DNA of 64,000 bases. Origin: Craterostigma plantagineum. Taxonomy: Eukaryota > Streptophyta > Magnoliopsida > Lamiales > Linderniaceae. Positions 32,762 to 42,791 of the stretch are shown piece by piece; the first letter of the stretch is position 1; the number at the start of each line of letters is the position of its first letter. Under the pieces are notes generated by a model, which was given only the letters and a program-made list of their open reading frames with translations, was not told the origin of the DNA and did not search any database. The translations under genes were made by a program, and so were the position numbers. The DNA is taken from positions 23,823,501-23,887,500 of the forward strand of contig JAPQWV010000012.1 in assembly GCA_027422505.1 (NCBI GenBank), given 5' to 3'.

Positions 32762-33198
32762 GCTTTTGCTGGCGTGTTAAAAGACGCTTCTTTGGAGTCT
32801 TCTCCGTATCTCAAGGTAAAGGAATCAGCTTCCTCGCATCACAGTTTTCTAAATCCATTTTGTGATGAGAAATTTGAAGTAAAGAAGAATTGTTTATCTC
32901 TAGTCATATAGCTTCTATGGGTACAAAACGATTGAGATCAGATTTTTAAACCTTCGGAGAATTCTGATGTCGATTTTTTTTTTCTTTCTTGTAATTTTCA
33001 GTATGCCGAGGCACCTTGGCATCTTATCACATCCTTGATATTCTTTGCATTCCTCAAGTTTCTTGGACCTTATTACCCATACTGGGGTCGCGTTCTCGCC
33101 CCACATTTTGCCAATGGAGCATTGTTGAGGACCTTATGGTTCGTGTTCTTGTGTGGTATCGATCTAGTTCGCTTTTGATATACCTAGTATTTATCTAT
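32762..33198 (+). pseudogene. Host membrane-protein gene 3' exons, copy e
   Basis: As copy a; preceded by the LTR at 32321-32761 (8-T run). Confidence 0.85.
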
Positions 33199-33662
33199 CG
33201 ACATGGCTCTGATACCAATTTGTTGTTTCCTAATATTTTCCTTTATTTGTGAGGGATAGACTTTCTTTGTTGTATGCACTTGCTTTATGCACACTACACA
33301 CGAAGGAAGAACAGAGCTTTAATATTGTGTATTTATCTGATGCACATTCGGTGCTTTAGACTTGGGAGAAGAAAATATTTCTCAACTCACATATAGCTAT
33401 TTGTAATCTATTGTTCTTACTAATACACTTTCACGTTCATGCTTTATATATAGCAACTAGCTTACACTATCAAACACAAAAGTCACACACACTTTTCCTT
33501 GTTTTCTTCCACTAATGCTCATGTTTTTCCTCTTACGTGTTTTCCTCAATATGTTTTTTTTTGTCTTCACCTTAATTAAGAGTTTTGTTTCCATGCTTCC
33601 TTCCTTACTTTATGGGTTTTGTTTTTCTTTGTCTTGTTTAGCTTTGAGATTATTAGTCAACA

Positions 33663-34100
33663 GCTTTTGCTGGCGTGTTAAAAGACGCTTCTTTGGAGTC
33701 TTCTCCGTATCTCAAGGTAAAGGAATCAGCTTCCTCGCATCACAGTTTTCTAAATCCATTTTGTGATGAGAAATTTGAAGTAAAGAAGAATTGTTTATCT
33801 CTAGTCATATAGCTTCTATGGGTACAAAACGATTGAGATCAGATTTTTAAACCTTCGGAGAATTCTGATGTCGATTTTTTTTTTTCTTTCTTGTAATTTT
33901 CAGTATGCCGAGGCACCTTGGCATCTTATCACATCCTTGATATTCTTTGCATTCCTCAAGTTTCTTGGACCTTATTACCCATACTGGGGTCGCGTTCTCG
34001 CCCCACATTTTGCCAATGGAGCATTGTTGAGGACCTTATGGTTCGTGTTCTTGTGTGGTATCGATCTAGTTCGCTTTTGATATACCTAGTATTTATCTAT
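33663..34100 (+). pseudogene. Host membrane-protein gene 3' exons, copy f (native 3' end)
   Basis: As the other copies, with 11 T in the intron, but it continues into unique downstream DNA (TTGACGATCATC...), so this unit retains the original 3' flank. Exon pieces 33663-33716 and 33904-34080; stop TGA at 34078-34080. Preceded by the LTR at 33221-33662. Confidence 0.85.
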
Positions 34101-34313
34101 TTGACGATCATCTTCAATGACGATATATGTCGATTTAATGTTAAGAATGTTTATATCATTCATATCGATTTAAGCTCTTACATCAGCGCAACGTTCTGCA
34201 GCAGCTGCCATGTTGCAACATGAAGGTATTTGAAATTTCTCGGCCCCTAATTTAAGGGTCAATTCGAAATCAGGCCCCTTTAAGGGTTTGATTTCGAATT
34301 CAGGCCCTGTTTA

Positions 34314-34600
34314 AGATTTTTTTAGGTTAAAGGATCCATTTTGTGTGGTGTAAAAAAGTGGTATGAAAATATATGAACTGGTATAGAATAATTGTTTTTT
34401 GTTACAAACTTTCAACATACTGGTATGTAAGAGCAATAAAGTGGTACTGCAGAAAATAAACTGGTATCAGATGCTCATAAACTGGTACTGGATTATGGTT
34501 TTGTGGTACAGAATTTCAACATACTGGTATGTAAGAGCAATAAAGTGGTACTGTATAAAAATGGGTCCTTAAAACTAAATAATTTTCGAAGAGGGTCTGA
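34314..34600. repeat. Right member of the 270-bp inverted pair
   Basis: Reverse-complement partner of 23432-23707, roughly 90 percent similar by eye. It contains an internal duplication: TTCAACATACTGGTATGTAAGAGC.. occurs twice, about 110 bp apart. Non-coding. Confidence 0.75.
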
Positions 34601-34914
34601 ACCCTAAATTATACTTATGTAGGGGCCTGAAATAAAAATGCCTCCTAATTTAACCATTTCGAAGACTTTTAGCTAACAGTGGTGTTGTCCCAATGTGCAG
34701 GACTCTGGTAGTACAAACGAGATGGTATGATTCTTTAACTAAGTGTTAAGTAGATGTATGATCATGACAAATATACAAGACTTTTGGGGTACATCAATTA
34801 ACGTTATAAAAGAAACGTCAGATAACAAATCACTTTGCAATATAAAACGAACTTAACGTACCATTTTCATTATTAATGATGCCAAATATTCACCTACAAA
34901 GTAGTCAAAGTAAG

Positions 34915-35135
34915 CCGTTTTGGTCTGTAAAATATATACTATTTAATATCTCTATTTCTAATTTCATTAATTAAATAATTATCATATTTAACCCTTCAAT
35001 TTTTAGTTATTATACTTATATTCCTACTTATTATTTTCTATATAAAAGTTATATTTCATCTCATAAATTATAAATTTCAAAATTAAAATTACAAGAATTA
35101 TATTTTAACCACATGCATCGAGTGTACTAATAATA
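34915..35135. repeat. Decayed Helitron-like copy
   Basis: TTAATTAAATAATTATCATATTTAACCC and the following 150 bp match 13190-13370 and end near CACATGCATCGAGTGTACTAA. No intact terminus remains. Confidence 0.45.
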
Positions 35136-35139
35136 GAGG

Positions 35140-36243
35140 GTACTACTATTGACACCCCCCCCCTTAGGGGTGCAAAAAACCTTGGAACTTGAGAATGTTT
35201 ATAAAATTATATTTTTCTACATGTAATTAATCAACATTAAGTTGTATTATTTGTAATTTCTTCGCATTGAATTCAACATCATTTATTGTACCCTATTTTT
35301 AAAAAACGTTAATTTAAATTTATTTTTTTTCTTTCCATTAAGTTGCAATTTAACGCTGCATTCCAAAAATTTCTACTATTTGTAAATCTATTATCCTTAA
35401 TAGTTAATTAATTTTACAAAATAAACACTCCTATGAAATCAGTGTATTTCTATTACCCTATACAAAGATATTTAAATAAATATACAAATTTGTCTAAGGA
35501 TCAATATATATTTAAAAACATTGGTTTGTAATTTATAGTTAGCTTTTGTTTATATTTTTAGAAGTTATAGAATTGTATTAATTAATGTATTCCCCGACCA
35601 TCAAAACGAGTTTTGATCTAAATGTTTAGAAAGAATAATTTAAATAGCTATATCATCCTCACTATTATTTACTATAATTAAGTAATGATATTGAACTGTA
35701 TTTTAAACACAAAGCCTGGTACGAACACTATACTGATGGTTTTTTTCGGAGGAACTATAATGATGGTTTTGAAAGTTGAACAAATCACTCAAAATAATAA
35801 ATAGAGTGTGATTATAGATAAGGGATGTAATAAATAGAGGGTGATAATAAATAAGGGGGTTTAAATAGAATTTTAGGGGGTGTCTGAAATTTGTGAAAAT
35901 TACAAATGTGTGTGTGTGTCTAAATGCGATGTGAAGAGTGTGTTTGTGCGTGCAAACACACACATAGAGGGATAATATAATTAACATAAATTAACTGTCA
36001 ACCTTTATCCCATTTATACACGTCGGTGCATTAAAAAAACTGTTAATTAGTATAGTGGTGTTTGAATTTGTGTGAACGTACAACACAAATATACATAACA
36101 TATACGTTGTTTTAACCTTTAATCGAATAATACCTACATATAATATATATACATACATGCGCGTCCCTGAATGTACAAACTAATGCAAGGGCGATTTAAT
36201 TATTAACGATCTAAGAAATAATATTTAACAATTGGTTTAAGGC
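35140..36243. other. AT-rich intergenic DNA
   Basis: No gene seen. Contains a 9-C run near 35157 and a GT-rich/AC-rich palindromic stretch at about 35905-35965. Confidence 0.45.
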
Positions 36244-36390
36244 ATGGCCATCTGTCATATAGAGTTGATTAAATTTCCAAGTTATATTTACTCGAGTGAC
36301 TAAATGCATTAGTTATTTCGATGACCTCGTAATTTATAAACATGTCAATTTTAGTCGATTTATTAATGTAGTAACATTACGACCCTCCAC
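36244..36390 (-). repeat. Dispersed repeat, occupied copy, left part
   Basis: Reverse complement of 15404-15556. Together with 42174-42319 it rebuilds the 285-bp repeat seen whole at 15272-15556, with the hAT composite between. Confidence 0.8.
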
Positions 36391-36924
36391 TAGACATGGC
36401 CCATGGGTACTGGTCCGTTCCGTTCCGAACCGGTTGCGTACTGGTTCTACCGGTTCCGGGCCAAAAATACCGGTTCCGGTTCTAACCGGTATGGTACCGG
36501 AGCGGTTCTGTTTCCGGGACTGATATCCCGGAACAAATTCGGAACCAGTCGTGGATCCATTGGATCTTACCGGTTCCGAACCGGTTCCGTACCGGTTCAA
36601 CCGTTTTTTTTATATATATTATACCCATAAAATTGGAAAACAAATACAAACGTACATAAGAAAAAAAATGAAAAAAAAAAGATAAAATACAAAAAAATAA
36701 AACAAACACCAAAATAATACTATTAAAATACTACAATACATAAGGGATAGTGTTGATTTTGAAGATGATGAAAAAAAAAACTTCCATTTTATTAATAGAC
36801 CTAAAAATTTACAAAAAAAAAATTCAAAAACAAGAAAAAAAATACAAAAAAAAAAAGAAAAAATACAAAAACGAAAAAGAAAAACATAAAAATAAACTAC
36901 TTAAAGTACTACATTACATCTTTA

Positions 36925-37245
36925 TTAAGTAAAACACAAGATCACCTCCTCATCGTCTTCGGAACTTGATGCTTGGAACTCGTCGATCGCATTTTCCGCT
37001 CGATTCTTGGACTCGGCAGTGGACCAATCCTTAAGCAACGTAAACATCGCAAGAGAACTCGGCTTAAGGTTCGTTCGCCTATCTCCAATAATCAGACCGG
37101 ATGTCGAAAATGCGGATTCTGAAGCGACAGTTGACGCTTGCGTCGGGTAAAGAGATGCGTTCGACTTCCACCACTGGAGAACGTCAAATCCTTCCGGTGT
37201 TTGGAAGTTGTGACTCAAATAAAGTTGAATTTTTGAGTTTGCAGG
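36925..37245 (-). pseudogene. hAT transposase C-terminal fragment
   Basis: Minus-strand IQLYLSHNFQTPEGFDVLQW.WK, YPTQASTVASESAFSTSG, IIGDRRTNL and FTLLKDWS match the dimerisation domain of 14640-15044, but the LSAVARDVLAV segment is deleted between YPT and QAST. Upstream coding sequence is cut at about 37250 by a TGTCACGCCCCG-starting insertion. Confidence 0.85.
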
Positions 37246-37253
37246 TCCGGTCT

Positions 37254-39547
37254 GTCACGCCCCGACCCGCATCACAGGCGCGACAGTCGCCTCGTTTCTC
37301 AATAAACGCTAGGCTCGATATCACCCATTTGTTGTAGAATGATAAGAAAGCACGAGCAAGAAATAAAATAACATATTTATACATATATCAACGATGTTTC
37401 ATACAAAACAGCTAATGATCTCGACATATTGAACAAACGAAGGAAGGAATTTACAATTCAACTCTCCTTCCAAAAGTAACACTGCCAATGGATCCAAGGG
37501 AAATGACTACTTACCCAAAAGGATGAAAAGGCAGCAGAAGCAACGATCGTAAAACGGCAACCTCCCGTCAGAAGATATCAACAACCTAAAAGATGGATTT
37601 AAAGAATAGGGTGAGCAAAGCTCAGTGAGGAGATAATACGGACACACCTTCCCTCTCAGAAGGTGGGTCCTCCACGATGACACCGAGTCAAACAAAATAC
37701 ACCCACACTCTTACGTGACAATATTAGAGCATCTCCAATGGGTTTCTAATTTTTGTGTAAAACACAAAAATAGAGTACATCTTTGCTCCAGTGGGACTCT
37801 ATATATAACACTAATATTGTGTTGATCTGCAGAGATACTCTAGATCTAGAGTACACACAATTTTCAACACAAAACTAGAGTTTTAATTTTTAATTTATTT
37901 TTATTTTTGTTAATAATGATATGAACCTATAATATTATTTTTTTTAGAGTAGAAAATAGAGTTGATGTGTTGGAATGAAAACTAGCGTTGAAAATAAAGT
38001 TTATGGGTTGGAGTAAAAGCAATATAGTAACTGTATTTTGGTGTAAAATCAACTTCATTTTTATGCTATGGGTTGGAGATGCTCTTACTAACACTCGTAT
38101 GACAAACACAATACCCAACAACAACAAGGCATGACCCATAGGCCAACATAATCCACAAAAAAATCATATCAATGACGCGTGGGTGGCCAATTCCTCTCTC
38201 GAACTGAACTCCCCGTCGAGAGTCAGACGAGTCCGTCGCCGTACTATAGACAATGAACCCAAACTGACGCATTTACTGCTATAATATGCATGTCCCACAT
38301 ACGGCGACGTTGGCCTATTGAATCTCCCAACGACCACCCTTCAACAATAATCAATAGCATCATAGGGCACTAGACGGGTGCACTCGTTGGGCCTCACTCA
38401 CCCTAGTGTGCCAAGCCATGGGCTACTACTCGATTTGCCACCCTCCACTCACCCGAACGTGGCCATTCGGACTACTACACTTGGTACCAAGTTTATGCAA
38501 CACAAAGACCGACCAATACGAGTCCATATAAGCAATCAAGTCGTAGAATGATATAGTATCACATTACCATATCAAGCAATAGCTCGTATAACTGTCAACC
38601 CAAATCACAAAGACTCATACGATAAATACCAACCAATATCAACATCCTATAGCCGGCAAGGCTCACTAGGCCCAAACAATAACCATGATGTCACCGCATG
38701 TGAAAAGAGGACATATCACGATGACATAGAACAGCGCAATAAAAACGACACGACGAGGTCCACACGTCCCGTGAAGGGAAGACGTCCCCGCATTTCCCAG
38801 TCACAGTGTCAAATCCTAGCGTTCCCCAATACCCGAAGCTGCCCTCGAGCCCTCGACTAATGTTCCTTCGCCTAGCAAGATGATAACGAACAACTTTACC
38901 ATTAGTAATATGTCCTTCAAGATATGCTGAAATTTTTTCGATTAGTGTCAGCTACTTCAAATAATCATAGAAAATTGTAGAACTGTCCGATTGAGATGGT
39001 TTCGGTGGCTATGAACAGGTTAGGAAGTTAGCTTTCGATAGAAACTGGTTTCAAAGAAATCGGATAAAAATAAACGGGTCAAAATCCAGAAATACTGACA
39101 CTGCGACAGCCGATTTTTTCCAAAAACAAAAACTGTAAAAAAATTCCAGCTTTCCACTTTGAACTTCGAAAATTCGTATAATCAAGGAATAATCGGATTG
39201 AACCGATTCCAGCAGCTATGAACACCTAAGAGAGTTAACTTTCCATAGAACAAGTTTCATAAGAATCCGAGAATCGTAGCTAGGTCAAAAACGCTGAACA
39301 CCGACGCTGCGCAAACCAGGAAATTTACAGCAGATCTTGAAACTGATTTTACTTAGAAGAATAACCCTCCTTGCCTCTATGAAGCTCGATTTAAACAAGA
39401 ACTATTCCTAGATAATCAGGTTTCGCTATTTCCCTTCCTCCGTTGTTGCTCGTCTCTATCTCTCTTTTTTTTTCAAAGATAAGGAACCCTAACATGATTT
39501 CGAAGGAGAGAAGACTGAGACTAAGACACATCATACCTTGTTACACC
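37254..39547 (-). mobile_element. Possible Ty3/gypsy LTR (antisense), interrupted
   Basis: Starts TGTCACGCCCCGACC, the reverse complement of the GGGGCGTGACA end common to plant gypsy LTRs, exactly where the hAT coding sequence breaks. A candidate opposite end is TTGTTACA at about 39547. No matching target duplication, partner LTR or coding domain was found, so limits and identity are tentative. A separate MITE at 37727-38084 lies inside. Confidence 0.35.
37727..38084. mobile_element. Tourist-like MITE with TTA duplication
   Basis: Ends GAGCATCTCCAATGGG and GGGTTGGAGATGCTC are inverted repeats, flanked by TTA at 37724-37726 and 38085-38087. 358 bp, no ORF. The GAGCATCTCCAA terminus is a widespread plant Harbinger MITE signature. 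Confidence 0.85.
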
Positions 39548-40292
39548 TTAAATTGAACGGGGAAGGCACATGCAAGAGCTTGAAGGTTCGTTTTTCTTTT
39601 GTTCTCTACTTTGCTCTTTTTGTTTTTCTCTTCCCACGTTGGTATGATGTTAGGGATGACAAAATGAACTATAATATTTCAAGAACATGCTAGAAGTATT
39701 GTTTGGGTTGGGCTGAGAATTTTAAGTCCAACTTGGGCTTTGGGCTTCATGTATAGGTAATAAATTGGTTTCTAAAGACGTTGAAGATGTTATACGGTCG
39801 CTTTTCCTTTCGACTTTTGCATTCAATCGCCTAAGGACATCCATCGGACCACGCCACCGCTAGAGGACTCTGTAACTCCCTCGGTCGCATGCTCGCCGAA
39901 CCACCACACACCTGAGAACTGTAAAAACCAAAAAGTTCTTAGAGAGAATGCATAATTGACGTCTTTTGATCGCAACGCTCTTTCCAAGACCTCCATCGCC
40001 GTGGTGGATTCTTGGCTCCGTCCGGTTTCGTCCGGTTTCGCGTCGTCCTCCATCGCCTTCCGTCTCCTCGACCTCGTCGGGCATATCGCCCATACCTCGT
40101 AGTTCGGGTGCTAACTTGATGCCATGTTAGTAAAATAAAGTGTGTGTGTGTGTGTGTTTCGACATCGAGTGTGTGGTGTGTGTGTATCGAGTGTGTGTAT
40201 GTGTGTATTTTCGTATGACGTATAATACGAGACGAGAGCGATAGGAGATTATGAGATTAGAGAGAGTTTGGGAGATTAGAAGTGAAAAATTA
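39548..40292. other. Unassigned interior of hAT composite
   Basis: Contains a CG-richer stretch at 39840-40110 with open minus-strand frames (charged, about 75 codons, no motif recognised) and a TG/GTGT microsatellite at 40140-40205. Could be a remnant of the hAT or of another captured sequence. Confidence 0.35.
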
Positions 40293-40590
40293 GGGAGAAA
40301 ACCATTTTGGTCCCCGATGTTTACCCTATGGGCGCTTTTGGTCATTGATGTTTTCACTTGCCACATTTAGTCTCTCATGTTTCTTAATTCGAACCAAATT
40401 GGTCCTCTGTTAAAATCTGTTAATTTAACGGAAATTCGCATATGAGAGGCACGTGCCTGTTAAAAATGGTTTCTCCCAAAAGAAAACATTCTTTCTATTA
40501 TCCCCATTTCCCTCCACCGACATCTTTCCTCTTTGCATATTCCGCCACCCCTTTTTTTCACATCAGATCCTCGCAAACACACGCGCCGCC

Positions 40591-41340
40591 ATGCTCGACC
40601 GCCTGCTCAGCCCGCGCCGGGGGCGTCAGCTGCAGAAGCTGATCCGCAACGGCAAGCTGACCCTCGTCGTCCTCAGCAGCAACCTCGGCGCCGGCACCTT
40701 CGCCACGCCGGAGAAGGACCTCGACGAGATCCGTCAGACGTTCTCCTACATCCGCCACCGGCGCGCCGAGCCGCGCCGCGTACTCGAAGAAGCCACGTCG
40801 TCCGACGCAGTGGCGGAGCCACGTCGTCCGACGCAGTGGCGGAGCCACGTGAGGACCAGTGGGGTCCATGGACCCCACTGGTTTTTTTTAAAAAGTATTT
40901 ATTAGGTGAATTTTTTTTATATTAGAATTCAATACATGTAAAATTAGTATGTGGACCCCACTAATGTTAAAAAAATATATATATTACTAGTATAAATGGG
41001 CCTGGGAAAATTAGTAGTACTAAATGGACCCCAGTGGTAGTAGTTCCTAGCTCCGCCACTGGTCCGACGCCAGCGGCGATGGCAGCTACAGCAATTACCC
41101 GGAATTCGACCCGATCAAGATCTTCAAGGACGAAGACGCCGCCGGCGACGAGGAGTTGAAGAGAGATCTCAACGCCCCCTACTCCCTCGTGCCGAAGATA
41201 ACCTGGGACCAACAAAGGAGCGAATGGCTGAAGAGAAACCCTTCCTTTCCCAATGTCATCGGCGAGAAGGGCGAGAAGCCTACGGTTTTGCTCGTCACAG
41301 GTTCGTCCCCTAAGCCGTGCGATAATCCCATCGGCGATCA
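40591..41340 (+). pseudogene. Captured xyloglucan xylosyltransferase (GT34) 5' fragment
   Basis: From ATG 40591: MLDRLLSPRRGRQLQKLIRN, then GKLTLVVL..LGAGTFATPE, FSYIRHRRAEPRRVLEEA. After an inserted MITE it continues as YPEFDPIKIFKDED, APYSLVPKITWDQQR, EWLKRNPSFPN and KPTVLLVTGSSPKPCDNPIGD. This is the N-terminal half of XXT-type Golgi xylosyltransferases, which add xylose to the glucan backbone of xyloglucan. The membrane anchor is shortened, and the DxD catalytic region and everything after NPIGD are absent; unrelated sequence follows to a stop at 41482. Not a working enzyme. Confidence 0.85.
40834..41061. mobile_element. hAT-type MITE inside the captured gene
   Basis: Ends CAGTGGCGGAGC and GCTCCGCCACTG; target duplication GTCCGACG at 40826-40833 and 41062-41069. 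The left end with its flank is itself duplicated in tandem (26-bp step, also at 40800-40819), so the start could be 40808. Interior AT-rich plus GTGGGGTCCA words. It interrupts the xylosyltransferase reading frame. Confidence 0.85.
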
Positions 41341-42173
41341 ACCTTCACCCACTTCGACGCATGCAACCTATTCGACAAAATTCCTTAGCCGAAGAACCAT
41401 GCAGTACAATAACTTGGCCGATCTGGTCTCAAAGTCTCCCAGCTCTTCTACGGTGCGGCACGTGGGTGACCTTTGGCAATAAGCTCAACGTGAGACTTTT
41501 TTTTTTTTTTGAGCTGTGGATGTTTTCATTTAAACAGTGTGCTTTCAATTTTCTGGAAAGCGAGACGATTTTTTTTGGGGGGACGATTTTCTGGAAAGGC
41601 TTAGTTTGGGATTATCTATCACATGCCTCTCACGTGGCTCTTTTTCCGTTAAAATTAACAGTGGTTTTAACAGAGGACCAATTTGGTTCAAATTAAGAAA
41701 CATGAGGGACTAAATGTGGCAAGTGAAAACATCGGGGACCAAAAGCGCCCATAGGGTAAACAATGGGGGACCAAAAATGGTTTTCTCCCGAAAAATTATG
41801 AAATATGATGTGGTATTTACATAGCTTCATTAGGGAGTAAAAAAATAAAAATTTGCACTTTGGCCCAAAAGGGCCAAAATGCAAAAAAAAACTTATAAAG
41901 AGCCAACGGCTCTTTAACGACTAATAGCCGTTATAGAAATTTTATTTTATTTTTTTTTAGCCGTTGGATTCCAATGGCTAAATATAATTTTTTTATTTAT
42001 TTTTATGTTACCGGTTCCGGTTCCGGCTAGGAACTAGCCGTTACCGGATTACCGGTTCCGGTCCGGAACCGGTACGGTAACGACCGGTTCTATTTTTCCG
42101 GGTTACCGGATTGGTTCCGGTTCTGAACCGGAACCGGTTGCCGTTCCGTGAACCGGCCTGATAGCCATGTCTA

Positions 42174-42319
42174 TCCTCCACTAGTAAAAAGGTCGACTAT
42201 TTCGATTGGCGATCCCAAAACGATTTTACTATGATTTGATGGCTTATATATTCACCAACTATATTCAGTTATATTGATATTATTATTTTTTTTCTAAAAA
42301 CAAGACTGAGTTGGCATGT
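42174..42319 (-). repeat. Dispersed repeat, occupied copy, right part
   Basis: Reverse complement of 15272-15411. Ends at GAGTTGG; beyond that no similarity to the flank of the other copy. Confidence 0.8.
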
Positions 42320-42791
42320 AGGATTAATTTAAATTGTTAACCATACTTATATCAATGCATGTATGCATAAAATGTATTTATGCCTTGATTTTCGGAGACC
42401 CGAGTTCAATTCTTCTTTACCACAAACATGATAATTTTAGTTATTTTATTTGAGAATATTTTCTTGACCCCAATCATTGTTAAAGAGCATATAATAATAC
42501 TGCAAATGAACTGAAGAAAACACCATGACATTATATGGTATAGCATGAAAAAACAGTAACAATAGAACAAGCAAAATGTTAAGAAAGCGCAAATATCCCT
42601 TGTAAGCAAGAAAGCGCAAAATATCCCTAGCGACATATATAATTCTAACAGTGCAAGGATGCATAGACTAAAAACTCAGTCGAGTTCATCAAAACAAACA
42701 ATTTACCTCAACAATAATGACACCATTTAAATATCTCTCTCCCTCAAGAAGTAGCTTCTAAGCGAGGCTTTCTTTCAAGTCCTCGAAAATC
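42320..42791. other. Downstream flank of ribophorin II fragment
   Basis: AT-rich; includes the 3' UTR of the minus-strand gene next to it. A near-repeat of AGCAAGAAAGCGCAAA occurs at about 42570-42620. No gene seen. Confidence 0.5.

Larger units (their letters stand above)
28695..34100 (+). repeat. Six-unit tandem array: copia LTR plus host terminal exons
   Basis: Units start at 28695, 29596, 30497, 31398, 32299 and 33199 (lengths 901, 901, 901, 901, 900, 902). Each holds 22 bp with the antisense primer-binding site, one 441-442-bp LTR, and the last two exons with intron and 3' flank of the host gene. Every internal joint is ...TTTATCTAT|CGACATGG...; the native ends are ATCTATTTGACG (host) and CGACTATCGAC (element), so the joint used CTAT microhomology. 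Units differ only in two T runs by eye (LTR 9,9,8,9,8,9; intron 10,10,11,10,10,11). Copia internal sequence is present only once, left of the array. Confidence 0.95.
40293..41789 (+). mobile_element. Pack-MULE carrying a xylosyltransferase fragment
   Basis: Inverted ends of roughly 150-170 bp (GGGAGAAAACCATTTT.GGTCCC ... GGGACCAAAAATGGTTTTCTCCC). They are flanked by a perfect 9-bp duplication GAAAAATTA at 40284-40292 and 41790-41798, diagnostic of Mutator-like elements. There is no MULE transposase; the interior is a host-gene fragment with its 5' leader. This is the Pack-MULE structure. It lies inside the hAT composite. Confidence 0.92.
36391..42173 (-). mobile_element. 5.8-kb hAT composite element
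   Basis: Termini TAGACATGGC and GCCATGTCTA are perfect inverted repeats. They are flanked by CCCTCCAC (36383-36390) and TCCTCCAC (42174-42181), an 8-bp duplication with one mismatch. Both subterminal regions are dense in ACCGGTTCCGG repeats. A hAT transposase C-terminal fragment faces left at 36925-37218. The interior has been filled by an LTR-like segment, a Harbinger-type MITE and a Pack-MULE. It is an old, non-autonomous hAT that later received nested insertions. Confidence 0.85.

Noticed and set aside
29011..34100. Repeated 83-88-codon and 78-codon frames (MLMFFLLRV..., MASYHILDIL...) as a family of small membrane proteins
   Set aside because: They are translations of LTR sequence and of the host exon in wrong frames, repeated only because the DNA unit is.
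36750..36932. Lysine-rich small protein
   Set aside because: Low-complexity A-rich DNA; it is the reverse complement of the T-rich 3' region of the hAT element.
39823..40093. Acidic 77-codon minus-strand gene
   Set aside because: No motif, no conserved start context, lies in uncharacterised transposon interior; kept as unassigned.
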